Assembly: GCA_964595455.1 (NCBI GenBank)
Contig: CAZQQL010000096.1
Coordinates: 1-11,908 of the forward strand
Origin: DAOUEG01 sp964595455
GTDB taxonomy: Bacteria; Chloroflexota; Dehalococcoidia; Dehalococcoidales; RBG-16-60-22
Length of the DNA stretch: 11,908 bases
Reading direction: 5' to 3'
Below the pieces are notes generated by a model. It was not told the DNA's origin. It saw only the letters and a program-made list of their open reading frames with translations, and made no database searches. Position numbers and translations under genes: made by a program. Shown here piece by piece: positions 1 to 4,722 of the stretch. The stretch's first letter is position 1; the number at the start of each line of letters is the position of its first letter.

Positions 1-313
1 CCTTGTCGCCGGCCCCCGCCGCCACAAACGGCGCCGCGGTCTCATCATAGCAGCTCCCCGAGCCGTCCCCGCCGGTGCCGACGATGTCGATGGCCGGGAC
101 TGAAAGTTGGACCTTGAGGGATTTCTCCCTCATGACGCTCGCCAGACCGGCGATTTCTTCCGCCGTTTCGCCCTTTATGCGGAGCGCGGTGAGGAACGAA
201 GCCACCTGTGACGGCGCCGCTTCCCCGCTCATGATCTCGTTCATGGCACCGGACGCTTCCTTAAAGGTGAGGTCTTTGCCTTCCACGAGGGCGGCTATTG
301 CTTCTTTAATCAT
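1..313 (-). CDS. trpD: Anthranilate phosphoribosyltransferase, N-terminal part (runs off left edge)
   Basis: TrpD transfers the phosphoribosyl group of PRPP to anthranilate, the second committed step of tryptophan synthesis, in the cytosol. Only the first 104 residues are present. They show the helical N-terminal domain (MIKEAIAALVEGKDLTFKEA, then ASFLTALRIKGETAEEIAGL) and the PRPP-binding GTGGDG at residues 79-84. The usual NIST loop that follows is replaced by YDET (residues 89-92 of the family pattern, about 99-102 here by simple count), after which the AAPFVAAGAG helix is normal. The ATG at 311-313 starts the family-typical MIKEAI sequence. An ATG 7 bases upstream is out of frame and closes after four codons. 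The gene follows the small gene at 454-687 after a 140-base hairpin-rich spacer and has no promoter that I can see, so it is probably co-transcribed with trpEG. Family assignment is firm; catalytic competence is uncertain because of the altered loop. Confidence 0.9.
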   Translation of the reverse strand, partial: MIKEAIAALVEGKDLTFKEASGAMNEIMSGEAAPSQVASFLTALRIKGETAEEIAGLASVMREKSLKVQLSVPAIDIVGTGGDGSGSCYDETAAPFVAAGAGDK

Positions 314-453
314 CGCTCATCTACTCTTCGTTGAGTTAAATCTCTCGCCACCTCTCTTTAAGAAAGAGTGGTGATAGTCCGGATTAGCCGGAGAATACTG
401 CCAGGCACGATAGGTTGTCCCTCGTTCGTAAAGAGGGACCAAGGGAGATATAT
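314..453 (-). repeat. Hairpin cluster between the small gene and trpD
   Basis: This 140-base spacer inside the trp operon contains three successive inverted repeats. The first is a perfect 7-bp stem, GTCCCTC/GAGGGAC, at 417-423 and 433-439. The second is a 5-bp stem, TCCGG/CCGGA, at 378-382 and 388-392. The third is an 11-bp stem with one mismatch and a 3-base loop at 349-359 and 363-373. None is followed by a T-run on the minus strand, so they do not look like an intrinsic terminator. They may be mRNA-processing or stabilising hairpins, or remains of the event that placed the small gene here. Confidence 0.6.
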
Positions 454-687
454 TCATCGGATTTCTCTCCGAATTAGATCATCAACAAGTTCTTTTCCGC
501 CAAGGATATCTTCTGTACCGAGAAATCTTGCCACTTCCATGTGTCCATCCTCGAACACATCTGCTTCAACGCGTTCTCCAACTAAAGTAAAAAGAACAGT
601 AATAGCACTCGGTCTGTTAGAACTCAATGTATAATGAATTTTTGCTTTTTCTAATTGACCTAGTAGGTTGTACAACGGATGACCCAT
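454..687 (-). CDS. Small acidic protein of unknown function inserted in the trp operon
   Basis: A 77-residue protein without signal peptide or membrane segment. It starts MGHPLYNLLGQLEKAKIHYT, continues with alternating strand-like stretches (AITVLFTLVGERVEADVFEDGHMEVARFL), and ends in a charged helix (KELVDDLIRREIR). The pattern of a helix, then V-GER-E-FEDG--EV, then a helix resembles small single-domain proteins that I recall only as hypothetical, so I assign no function. The ATG lies 3 bases after the trpG stop, and its ribosome-binding site (GGGGAG) sits inside the last trpG codons, so translation is probably coupled to trpG. It is visibly AT-richer than its neighbours: about 39% GC by my count over 481-660, against roughly 60% in trpG and trpE. 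This suggests recent acquisition. It is not a known tryptophan enzyme. Confidence 0.75.
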   Translation of the reverse strand: MGHPLYNLLGQLEKAKIHYTLSSNRPSAITVLFTLVGERVEADVFEDGHMEVARFLGTEDILGGKELVDDLIRREIR

Positions 688-690
688 ACT

Positions 691-1260
691 CTAACTCCCC
701 ATCTTCAAAAAATTGCCCAACAGCTTCTTTCCTTCCCCCGTCAGAATGCTCTCCGGATGGAACTGCACGCCTTCCACCGGGTACTCTCTATGCCGCAGAC
801 CCATGATGATGCCGTTGTCTGTCTTCGCGGTTACTTCCAGGCAGTCAGGAACGGTGGCGGGATCAACGGCGAGGGAATGGTAGCGGATGGCCGAGAATGG
901 ATTGGGCAGTCCGGTAAAAACGCCCTTGCCGTCGTGGTGGATGCCGGAGGACTTGCCGTGCCGTATCTCACCGGCGGGACCGACCATGCCGCCGAAGGCT
1001 TCTCCCAGGCACTGGTGCCCCAGGCAGACGCCCAGAAGCGGGAGCCTACTGGCAAAACGCCTGATGACCTCTATCGAAATACCCGCGTCCTTCGGGTAGC
1101 CCGGTCCCGGGGAAATAACGATCCGCTCCGGCCCGAGCTTTTCTATCTCGTCAATCATAATCTTGTCGTTGCGCGCCACCGTTACCTCTGCGCTGAGTTC
1201 GCAGAGATACTGGTAGAGGTTGTAGGTGAAGCTGTCGTAGTTATCGATGAGCAGTATCAT
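691..1260 (-). CDS. trpG: Anthranilate synthase component II, glutamine amidotransferase
   Basis: TrpG hydrolyses glutamine and channels ammonia to TrpE for anthranilate synthesis. The 189-residue protein is a complete single class I amidotransferase domain. It opens with ILLIDNYDSFTYNL and has the oxyanion-strand motif SPGPG (50-54), the nucleophile Cys79 in GVCLGHQ, and His168 and Glu170 in QFHPES. Length is normal for a stand-alone TrpG, with no fusion to TrpD or TrpC. The ATG overlaps the trpE stop as ATGA (1257-1260), which is classic translational coupling of the two subunits. In some bacteria this subunit also serves p-aminobenzoate synthase (PabA), and no second copy is visible here to settle that. 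The trpEG context makes the anthranilate role the main one. Confidence 0.97.
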   Translation of the reverse strand: MILLIDNYDSFTYNLYQYLCELSAEVTVARNDKIMIDEIEKLGPERIVISPGPGYPKDAGISIEVIRRFASRLPLLGVCLGHQCLGEAFGGMVGPAGEIRHGKSSGIHHDGKGVFTGLPNPFSAIRYHSLAVDPATVPDCLEVTAKTDNGIIMGLRHREYPVEGVQFHPESILTGEGKKLLGNFLKMGS

Positions 1261-2696
1261 CCCTCGACCTCCGCTCGCTCGATGGCTGTCAACATCGCCT
1301 GCATCTTGTTGAGACTTTCCTGGTACTCGTTGGCGGGCACGCTGTCCGCCACCACCCCGCCGCCGGCCTGGAGGTAGGCCACACCGTCCTTGACCGCCAC
1401 GGTCCGTATGGCGATGGCCGTGTCCATGTTGCCGGAGAAATCGAAGTAACCCACCGCGCCGGCGTACGGCCCGCGTTTGTCCGGCTCCAGTTCCGCGATG
1501 ATTTCCATGGCGCGTATCTTGGGCGCTCCAGAAACGGTCCCCGCCGGGAAGCAGGCCCGCATGGCGTCGAACTGGGTCATGCCTTCTCTCAGCCTGCCCT
1601 GGACGTGGGACACGATATGCATCACGTGAGAATACCGCTCGATGTCCATGAACTGCGTGACTTCCACGGTGCCCGGCTCGCTGATGCGTCCGACGTCGTT
1701 CCGCGCCAGGTCCACCAGCATGACATGCTCGGCGCGTTCTTTTTCGTCGTTGATGAGTTCCTCGGCCAGGGCTTTGTCATGGTCAGCGTCCCGGCCGCGC
1801 GGCCTCGTCCCGGCAATCGGATGGTTCGAGACGACGCCATCCTCGACCCGCACGAGCAATTCCGGAGAAGCCCCGACGATGTAGAAATCGTTGAGATGCA
1901 GGAAATACATGTACGGCGAGGGGTTCACCGACCGCAGCGAGCGGTAAATTGAAAATGGGCTGGCGGATGTTGGCCGGGCCAGCCGCTGCGAAGGGACGAC
2001 CTGGATGATATCGCCGTCATATATGTACTGCCGGGCGCGCTCCACCATGGCCTCATACTCTTCTTTGGTGCGGTTAGAGATGACGGTCTTGTCGGTGGTA
2101 TTGCAGTGATCGTTTTCCTCGACGAGCATCGGACCCTGCAGCCGTTCGATGAGGCAGTCTATCTTTGCCGTCGCTTCCCGGTAGTTGGTATCGATGTTGC
2201 CGTCCAGACGGACATGGGAGACGACCTTGATGACGTGCGCTATGTGGTCGAAGACGAGCAGCGTATCCGCCAGCATGAGGCAGGCTTCCGGCAGGCCGAG
2301 GACGTTCTTAGGCGGCGAGGGGAGCTGTTCGTAGTAACGGGCTACCTCATAGCTCAGGTAGCCGACCATCCCGCCGTGGAAGCGCGGCAGGCCGTCCACG
2401 TGGACGCGGCGGTAGTTCCTGAAGACATTGGCGACCAGTTCCAGCGGGTCCGTGGCCGTGCCGCCGCCTGTTGAGAGCACCATGGAAGGCTCCGTGCCGA
2501 TGAACGAGTAGCGGGCCAGCCGCTCTCCGCCCTCGACACTCTCCAGCAGGAAAGAATAGTCCCCGCGGGCGATCTTGAGGTAGGCGGAAACGGGCGTTTC
2601 CATGTCCGCGCGGATATCGCGGTAGACCGGCACCAGGTTGCCCCGGGATGCCAGCTTCCTGACTTCTTCCAGTGTCGGATGGTACTGCGTTTTCAC
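1257..2696 (-). CDS. trpE: Anthranilate synthase component I
   Basis: TrpE converts chorismate and ammonia (from TrpG) to anthranilate and pyruvate. With the GTG at 2694-2696 it has 479 residues, in the usual range. Visible signatures are LLES (50-53) and NPSPYMYF (258-265), which form the tryptophan feedback site, so allosteric inhibition is expected. Also present are the chorismate-binding motifs IAGTRPRG (294-301), ELINDEKERAEHVMLVDLARND (312-333), FPAGTVSGAPK (383-393) and the C-terminal GGGVVADS. The start is not certain. In-frame alternatives are TTG at 2700-2702, which has GGGG at good spacing, and ATG at 2715-2717, which lies in the T-box terminator stem and has no well-spaced ribosome-binding site. 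A frame open further upstream runs into the leader and is not coding. Transcription is controlled by the T-box; the downstream partner trpG overlaps by 4 bases. Confidence 0.96.
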   Translation of the reverse strand: MKTQYHPTLEEVRKLASRGNLVPVYRDIRADMETPVSAYLKIARGDYSFLLESVEGGERLARYSFIGTEPSMVLSTGGGTATDPLELVANVFRNYRRVHVDGLPRFHGGMVGYLSYEVARYYEQLPSPPKNVLGLPEACLMLADTLLVFDHIAHVIKVVSHVRLDGNIDTNYREATAKIDCLIERLQGPMLVEENDHCNTTDKTVISNRTKEEYEAMVERARQYIYDGDIIQVVPSQRLARPTSASPFSIYRSLRSVNPSPYMYFLHLNDFYIVGASPELLVRVEDGVVSNHPIAGTRPRGRDADHDKALAEELINDEKERAEHVMLVDLARNDVGRISEPGTVEVTQFMDIERYSHVMHIVSHVQGRLREGMTQFDAMRACFPAGTVSGAPKIRAMEIIAELEPDKRGPYAGAVGYFDFSGNMDTAIAIRTVAVKDGVAYLQAGGGVVADSVPANEYQESLNKMQAMLTAIERAEVEG

Positions 2697-2703
2697 GGCC
2701 AAA

Positions 2704-2743
2704 TAAAAAAGCCCCATGCCCTTTATTGAAGGGGCGTGGGACT
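2704..2743 (-). terminator. T-box intrinsic terminator preceding trpE
   Basis: On the minus strand AGTCCCACGCCC (2732-2743) pairs with GGGCATGGGGCT (2710-2721), giving 12 positions with one C-A mismatch and one G-T pair, followed directly by a run of six T (2705-2710). The 5' arm overlaps sequence that can pair with the GGG preceding the T-box core, so terminator and antiterminator are mutually exclusive, as in the family. The 3' arm also carries the only purine-rich stretch close to the trpE start. Confidence 0.92.
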
Positions 2744-2997
2744 CCAACGCGGTGCCACCCTTCTTCGACCTGTTCGTAAAGAACGGGCCCTTAGCGGATA
2801 CGATCCCGATCAAATCGGGACGATATCCCGGGGCTTGATAACGCTCCCCTGGCGGCAAAGCCTACTCACCCGTAACAGGATGGCTTTCGGTTTGCGGCTC
2901 CCGGGTCCATTCTACTCAGGCGCTGGCGCCGGCTCACACCTTACCCGGCTCTCTGGGCCTCGCTGCTGAGTGTACTACTCCCGTTCACAGCCTTTAT
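2704..2997 (-). promoter_or_regulatory. T-box leader, tryptophan-specific, upstream of trpE
   Basis: This is a riboswitch that binds uncharged tRNA-Trp and then allows read-through into trpE. Reading 5' to 3' on the minus strand, the parts are as follows. The base of stem I is GTGAACGGGA (about 2979-2988), which can pair with TCCTGTTAC near 2872-2880. An AGTAGTA bulge is at 2973-2979 and the AGAGAG loop at 2949-2954. The specifier loop reads GTAGAA-TGG-ACC, with the Trp codon TGG at 2907-2909. Stems II and III follow, then the near-invariant T-box AAGGGTGGCACCGCG at 2748-2762 that pairs with the tRNA acceptor end, and finally a terminator (2704-2743). GAA before and AC after the specifier codon is the family arrangement. 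Identification is very secure; the exact stem boundaries are by eye. Confidence 0.96.
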
Positions 2998-3003
2998 GTG
3001 TTC

Positions 3004-3032
3004 AAGATAACATAAGGCATTGGTGATGTCAA
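3004..3032 (-). promoter_or_regulatory. Sigma70-type promoter of the trp operon
   Basis: On the minus strand a perfect -35 box TTGACA (3027-3032) is separated by 17 bases from TATCTT (3004-3009). The predicted transcript start near 2997 lies just before the first T-box stem, which supports the assignment. The promoter begins only 12 bases beyond the stop codon of the upstream small gene. Confidence 0.88.
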
Positions 3033-3044
3033 GACGCGATATAG

Positions 3045-3350
3045 TCAAATGTTGCCTCGATAGCCGCCGTCGGCGGACCCGTCCTCGTTATCGATGACGT
3101 TTACCAGTCTGCGGAACTCGCTTTCGCGTACGGTACCTTTGTGTTCCAGGTAGCGTATCAGCGCCGCCAGGTAGAGTTTGAGTTCCCCGTTTTCTTTCTC
3201 CAGACGGGCTATCCGCGCTTCCGACGATTCGTTCAACTCGTGAGTATGGCTGGTGAACTCCTCACGGAGCAGTTCCAGTTCGCTTTTCTGGTCCTCGATG
3301 TCCAGCTGCTGCCCGATGTTGCCGAGCAGAAACATGCTTCCCCAACCCAT
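3045..3350 (-). CDS. Small coiled-coil protein of unknown function
   Basis: A 101-residue soluble protein. Residues 1-15 (MGWGSMFLLGNIGQQ) form a conserved-looking start, and residues about 16-70 form a charged heptad-like helix (RIARLEKENGELKLYLAALIRYLEHKG) typical of a coiled coil. The acidic tail DNEDGSADGGYRG has a repeated DG pattern that could be a turn or metal-binding loop. I do recall similar small proteins, always uncharacterised, so no function is given. The start is supported by an AAAGGAG ribosome-binding site about 6 bases upstream of the ATG, and a -10-like TATACT is at 3383-3388. No terminator separates the gene from the trp promoter, so read-through into the T-box leader is possible. 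There is no sign that it belongs to tryptophan synthesis. Confidence 0.8.
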   Translation of the reverse strand: MGWGSMFLLGNIGQQLDIEDQKSELELLREEFTSHTHELNESSEARIARLEKENGELKLYLAALIRYLEHKGTVRESEFRRLVNVIDNEDGSADGGYRGNI

Positions 3351-3382
3351 GGCTATCTCCTTTGTCGTATGATTTCTTTTCC

Positions 3383-3388
3383 AGTATA
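3383..3388 (-). promoter_or_regulatory. Possible -10 box of the small coiled-coil gene
   Basis: TATACT on the minus strand lies 33 bases upstream of the ATG at 3350, in AT-rich DNA. No convincing -35 box is found at 16-18 bases, so only the -10 element is proposed. Confidence 0.4.
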
Positions 3389-3413
3389 CAATACGAGAAC
3401 TTTAAAGATGAAG

Positions 3414-3562
3414 AACCAGGCCCATTTTAGGTTTCGGTGCTTACTGGATCCGGCTTGCCCCGGGATGGATTTGAGCTTGGCTGCGTCCCGGTCCCGGTTC
3501 GAAGTCGGGATGGGTTCACAGGAAACCTCGGGCCTGGTTTACGTCCCGTTGTAAAACGGGAC
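3414..3562. repeat. Inverted-repeat element in the gap upstream of the AraC-type gene
   Basis: AACCAGGCCC at 3414-3423 is repeated exactly as its complement GGGCCTGGTT at 3530-3539. Just inside each arm is a second match (AGGTTTC), offset by a 4-base length difference, so the ends form imperfect terminal inverted repeats about 18-22 bases long around a 126-base unit. The interior is rich in CCCGG/CCGGG: CCGGGA near 3460 can pair with TCCCGG near 3486, and CGGGATGG occurs twice (about 3461 and 3506). Immediately outside lies a perfect 8-bp hairpin, GTCCCGTT/AACGGGAC (3543-3550 and 3555-3562). No coding frame is convincing. It could be a MITE-like remnant or a structured RNA. No clear target-site duplication was seen. 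Confidence 0.55.
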
Positions 3563-3600
3563 CCAGCAAGCCCACTCACGAAAAAAGTGACAAAACGTCC

Positions 3601-3630
3601 TTTACAAACAAGAGTACCCGGTTGTAGAAT
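3601..3630 (+). promoter_or_regulatory. Probable promoter of the AraC/GyrI-like gene
   Basis: TTTACA at 3601-3606 and TAGAAT at 3625-3630 are separated by 18 bases, a reasonable sigma70-type pair in locally AT-rich DNA. The predicted start near 3637 falls inside the palindrome at 3629-3648, leaving a leader of about 100 bases before the ATG at 3736. A TTGACA at 3653-3658 lacks a matching -10 box. Confidence 0.6.
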
Positions 3631-3648
3631 AAGAACACTAGTTCTTAT
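3629..3648. promoter_or_regulatory. Perfect palindrome overlapping the promoter (candidate operator)
   Basis: ATAAGAAC-ACTA-GTTCTTAT is a perfect 8+8 inverted repeat with a 4-base spacer. It overlaps the last two bases of the proposed -10 box and the predicted transcription start, where a bound dimer would block initiation. AraC-family proteins usually bind direct repeats, so the binding protein may be something other than the adjacent gene product. Confidence 0.6.
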
Positions 3649-3663
3649 AGATTTGACAATGAA

Positions 3664-3692
3664 TTGACCGCCGTTGCGCCAACCGCGGTCAA
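3664..3692. promoter_or_regulatory. 29-base near-perfect palindrome in the AraC/GyrI leader
   Basis: TTGACCGC (3664-3671) and GCGGTCAA (3685-3692) are exact complements. Inside them GTTG and CAAC (3673-3676 and 3680-3683) also pair, with a single C-C mismatch between the two stems and a CGC centre. The part ACCGCCGTT is echoed as a direct copy at about 3695-3703. It could be a second operator, or an RNA hairpin in the untranslated leader. There is no T-run, so it is not a standard terminator. Confidence 0.55.
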
Positions 3693-3735
3693 GAACCGCC
3701 GTTTTGAGGATGATATACTCATTTCGTGAGGTGAC

Positions 3736-4650
3736 ATGGAGAGCCGGGAAATAATCGACGCCGTTCAGCGTATCCAGGACTACATCGAAGCCCATATCAC
3801 GGAACCGATATCCCTGCGGGACATCGCCCGGGCGGCAGGGTATTCGCCGTGGCATGCGGAACGCGTCTTCAAGGACGCTGTCGGGATAACGCCGTTCGAA
3901 TACATCCGCCGAAGGCGTCTGTCGAAGGCGGCTCTGGACCTGCAGCACGGCAACAGCCGAATCGTGGATGTGGCGCTGGACTACGTCTTCTCCTCCCATG
4001 AGGGTTTCACGCGCGCCTTTTCAAGGGAGTTCGGCGTCAGTCCGGCAGCATACCGCAAACGACGACCGGAGATACGGCTCTTCATGCCTCCCGAAATAAA
4101 AAATTACTACCAGAAATTGGTAAAAGGAGAAATTCAAATGACGGAAGCAACCAAGGCATACCCCGTCTTTACCCAGGTCGTGGACCGTCCCGCCCGCAAG
4201 TTCATCCTGAAACGCGGCATCAAGGCTGAAGACTACTTTGCCTATTGTGAAGAACTCGGCTGCGATGTCTACGCTGACCTGGCGAAGATCAAGGAAGCCC
4301 TCTACGAACCCATCGGCGCCTGGCTGCCTGACAAGTTCATCAAGCCGGGGACGTCTAAATATGTCCAGGGTGTGGAAATGCCCGCCGACTACAAGGGGCC
4401 GGTGCCGGACGGCATGGAGATCATCGACCTGCCGCCGTGCAAGATCATGGTCTTTCAGGGGCCAGCTTACGATGACAATGATTTCATGGAAGCCATCGGG
4501 CAGCTCTGGGACGTGATGAAAACGTTCAAGCCGGAAACTTATGGCTTCAAGTGGGCGGACGATGACGGCCCCCGGTTCCAGCTCGAACCCCGAGGGTATC
4601 GGGGCTACATCGAGGCAAGACCGGTCAGACCGGTCAACCAGGGCAAATAG
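3736..4650 (+). CDS. AraC-family transcriptional regulator with GyrI-like ligand-binding domain
   Basis: A 304-residue regulator and the only plus-strand gene. Residues 8-108 are the double helix-turn-helix AraC DNA-binding domain. The first helix-turn-helix lies around SLRDIARAAGYSPWHAERVF and the second around IVDVALDYVFSSHEGFTRAF, closed by the family signature FSREFGVSPAAYRK. Residues about 143-300 are a GyrI-like (SOUL/SbmC-type) domain, a small-molecule-binding fold, with EEL..., a mid-region IGAWLP and the terminal YRGYIEARPV. This architecture is known for multidrug-responsive regulators related to Rob and BmrR-type effector domains, so sensing a hydrophobic or cationic ligand is a reasonable inference. 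The gene is preceded by GAGGTGAC close to the ATG and two palindromes. No obvious target gene lies beside it, since the downstream SDR converges. An internal start at 4138 may yield the ligand domain alone. Confidence 0.9.
   Translation: MESREIIDAVQRIQDYIEAHITEPISLRDIARAAGYSPWHAERVFKDAVGITPFEYIRRRRLSKAALDLQHGNSRIVDVALDYVFSSHEGFTRAFSREFGVSPAAYRKRRPEIRLFMPPEIKNYYQKLVKGEIQMTEATKAYPVFTQVVDRPARKFILKRGIKAEDYFAYCEELGCDVYADLAKIKEALYEPIGAWLPDKFIKPGTSKYVQGVEMPADYKGPVPDGMEIIDLPPCKIMVFQGPAYDDNDFMEAIGQLWDVMKTFKPETYGFKWADDDGPRFQLEPRGYRGYIEARPVRPVNQGK
4124..4650 (+). other. Internal ribosome-binding site and start inside the AraC/GyrI gene
   Basis: AAAGGAGA is followed after 7 bases by an in-frame ATG at 4138-4140 (Met135). 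This is a much better ribosome-binding site than the one at the annotated gene start. It lies exactly at the linker between the AraC DNA-binding domain and the GyrI-like domain, and initiation there would give a 170-residue stand-alone GyrI-like protein (MTEATKAYPVFTQVVDRPAR...). Whether it is used, or is a trace of a fusion of two once-separate genes, cannot be told from sequence. Confidence 0.55.
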
Positions 4651-4672
4651 CTGGGATTGGGGTGACTTTTGA

Positions 4673-4704
4673 AAAAGACGGCGCTCGCCACAGGTGAGCG
4701 CCGT
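4673..4704 (-). terminator. Intrinsic terminator closing the pdx-to-SDR gene string
   Basis: ACGGCGCTCGCC (4678-4689) and GGTGAGCGCCGT (4693-4704) form a 12-bp GC-rich stem with one G-T pair and a 3-base loop. On the minus strand it is followed by CTTTTTC, about 20 bases after the SDR stop codon at 4723. On the plus strand the hairpin is followed by CCCCAC without a T-run, so it would act weakly at best on the converging AraC/GyrI transcript. Confidence 0.88.
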
Positions 4705-4722
4705 CCCCACTGACCTGATTCT

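Noticed and set aside
306..320. Four-codon frame ATG-AGC-GAT-GAT-TAA overlapping the trpD start, possible leader peptide
   Set aside because: It has no Trp codons and only a weak upstream purine stretch, and lies inside an operon already controlled by a T-box; most likely chance.
679..1377. Long plus-strand open frame opposite trpG and the end of trpE
   Set aside because: It is antisense to two clearly identified enzymes, has no recognisable domain, and reflects GC-rich codon bias.
2697..2858. In-frame upstream extension of trpE to position 2858
   Set aside because: It runs through the T-box core and terminator, matches no TrpE sequence, and has no ribosome-binding site; the open frame is incidental.
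3493..3509. CCCGG-TTCGAAG-TCGGG looks like a tRNA T-arm
   Set aside because: No acceptor stem, anticodon arm or D-arm can be placed around it at the right distances; it is better explained as part of the GC-rich hairpins of the repeat element.
3653..3658. TTGACA as a second -35 box for the AraC/GyrI gene
   Set aside because: No -10-like hexamer 16-18 bases downstream; TATACT at 3714-3719 is far out of range.
4021..4710. Long minus-strand open frame opposite the AraC/GyrI gene
   Set aside because: It is the antisense shadow of a gene with clear domain motifs, and it would extend through the terminator at 4673-4704.
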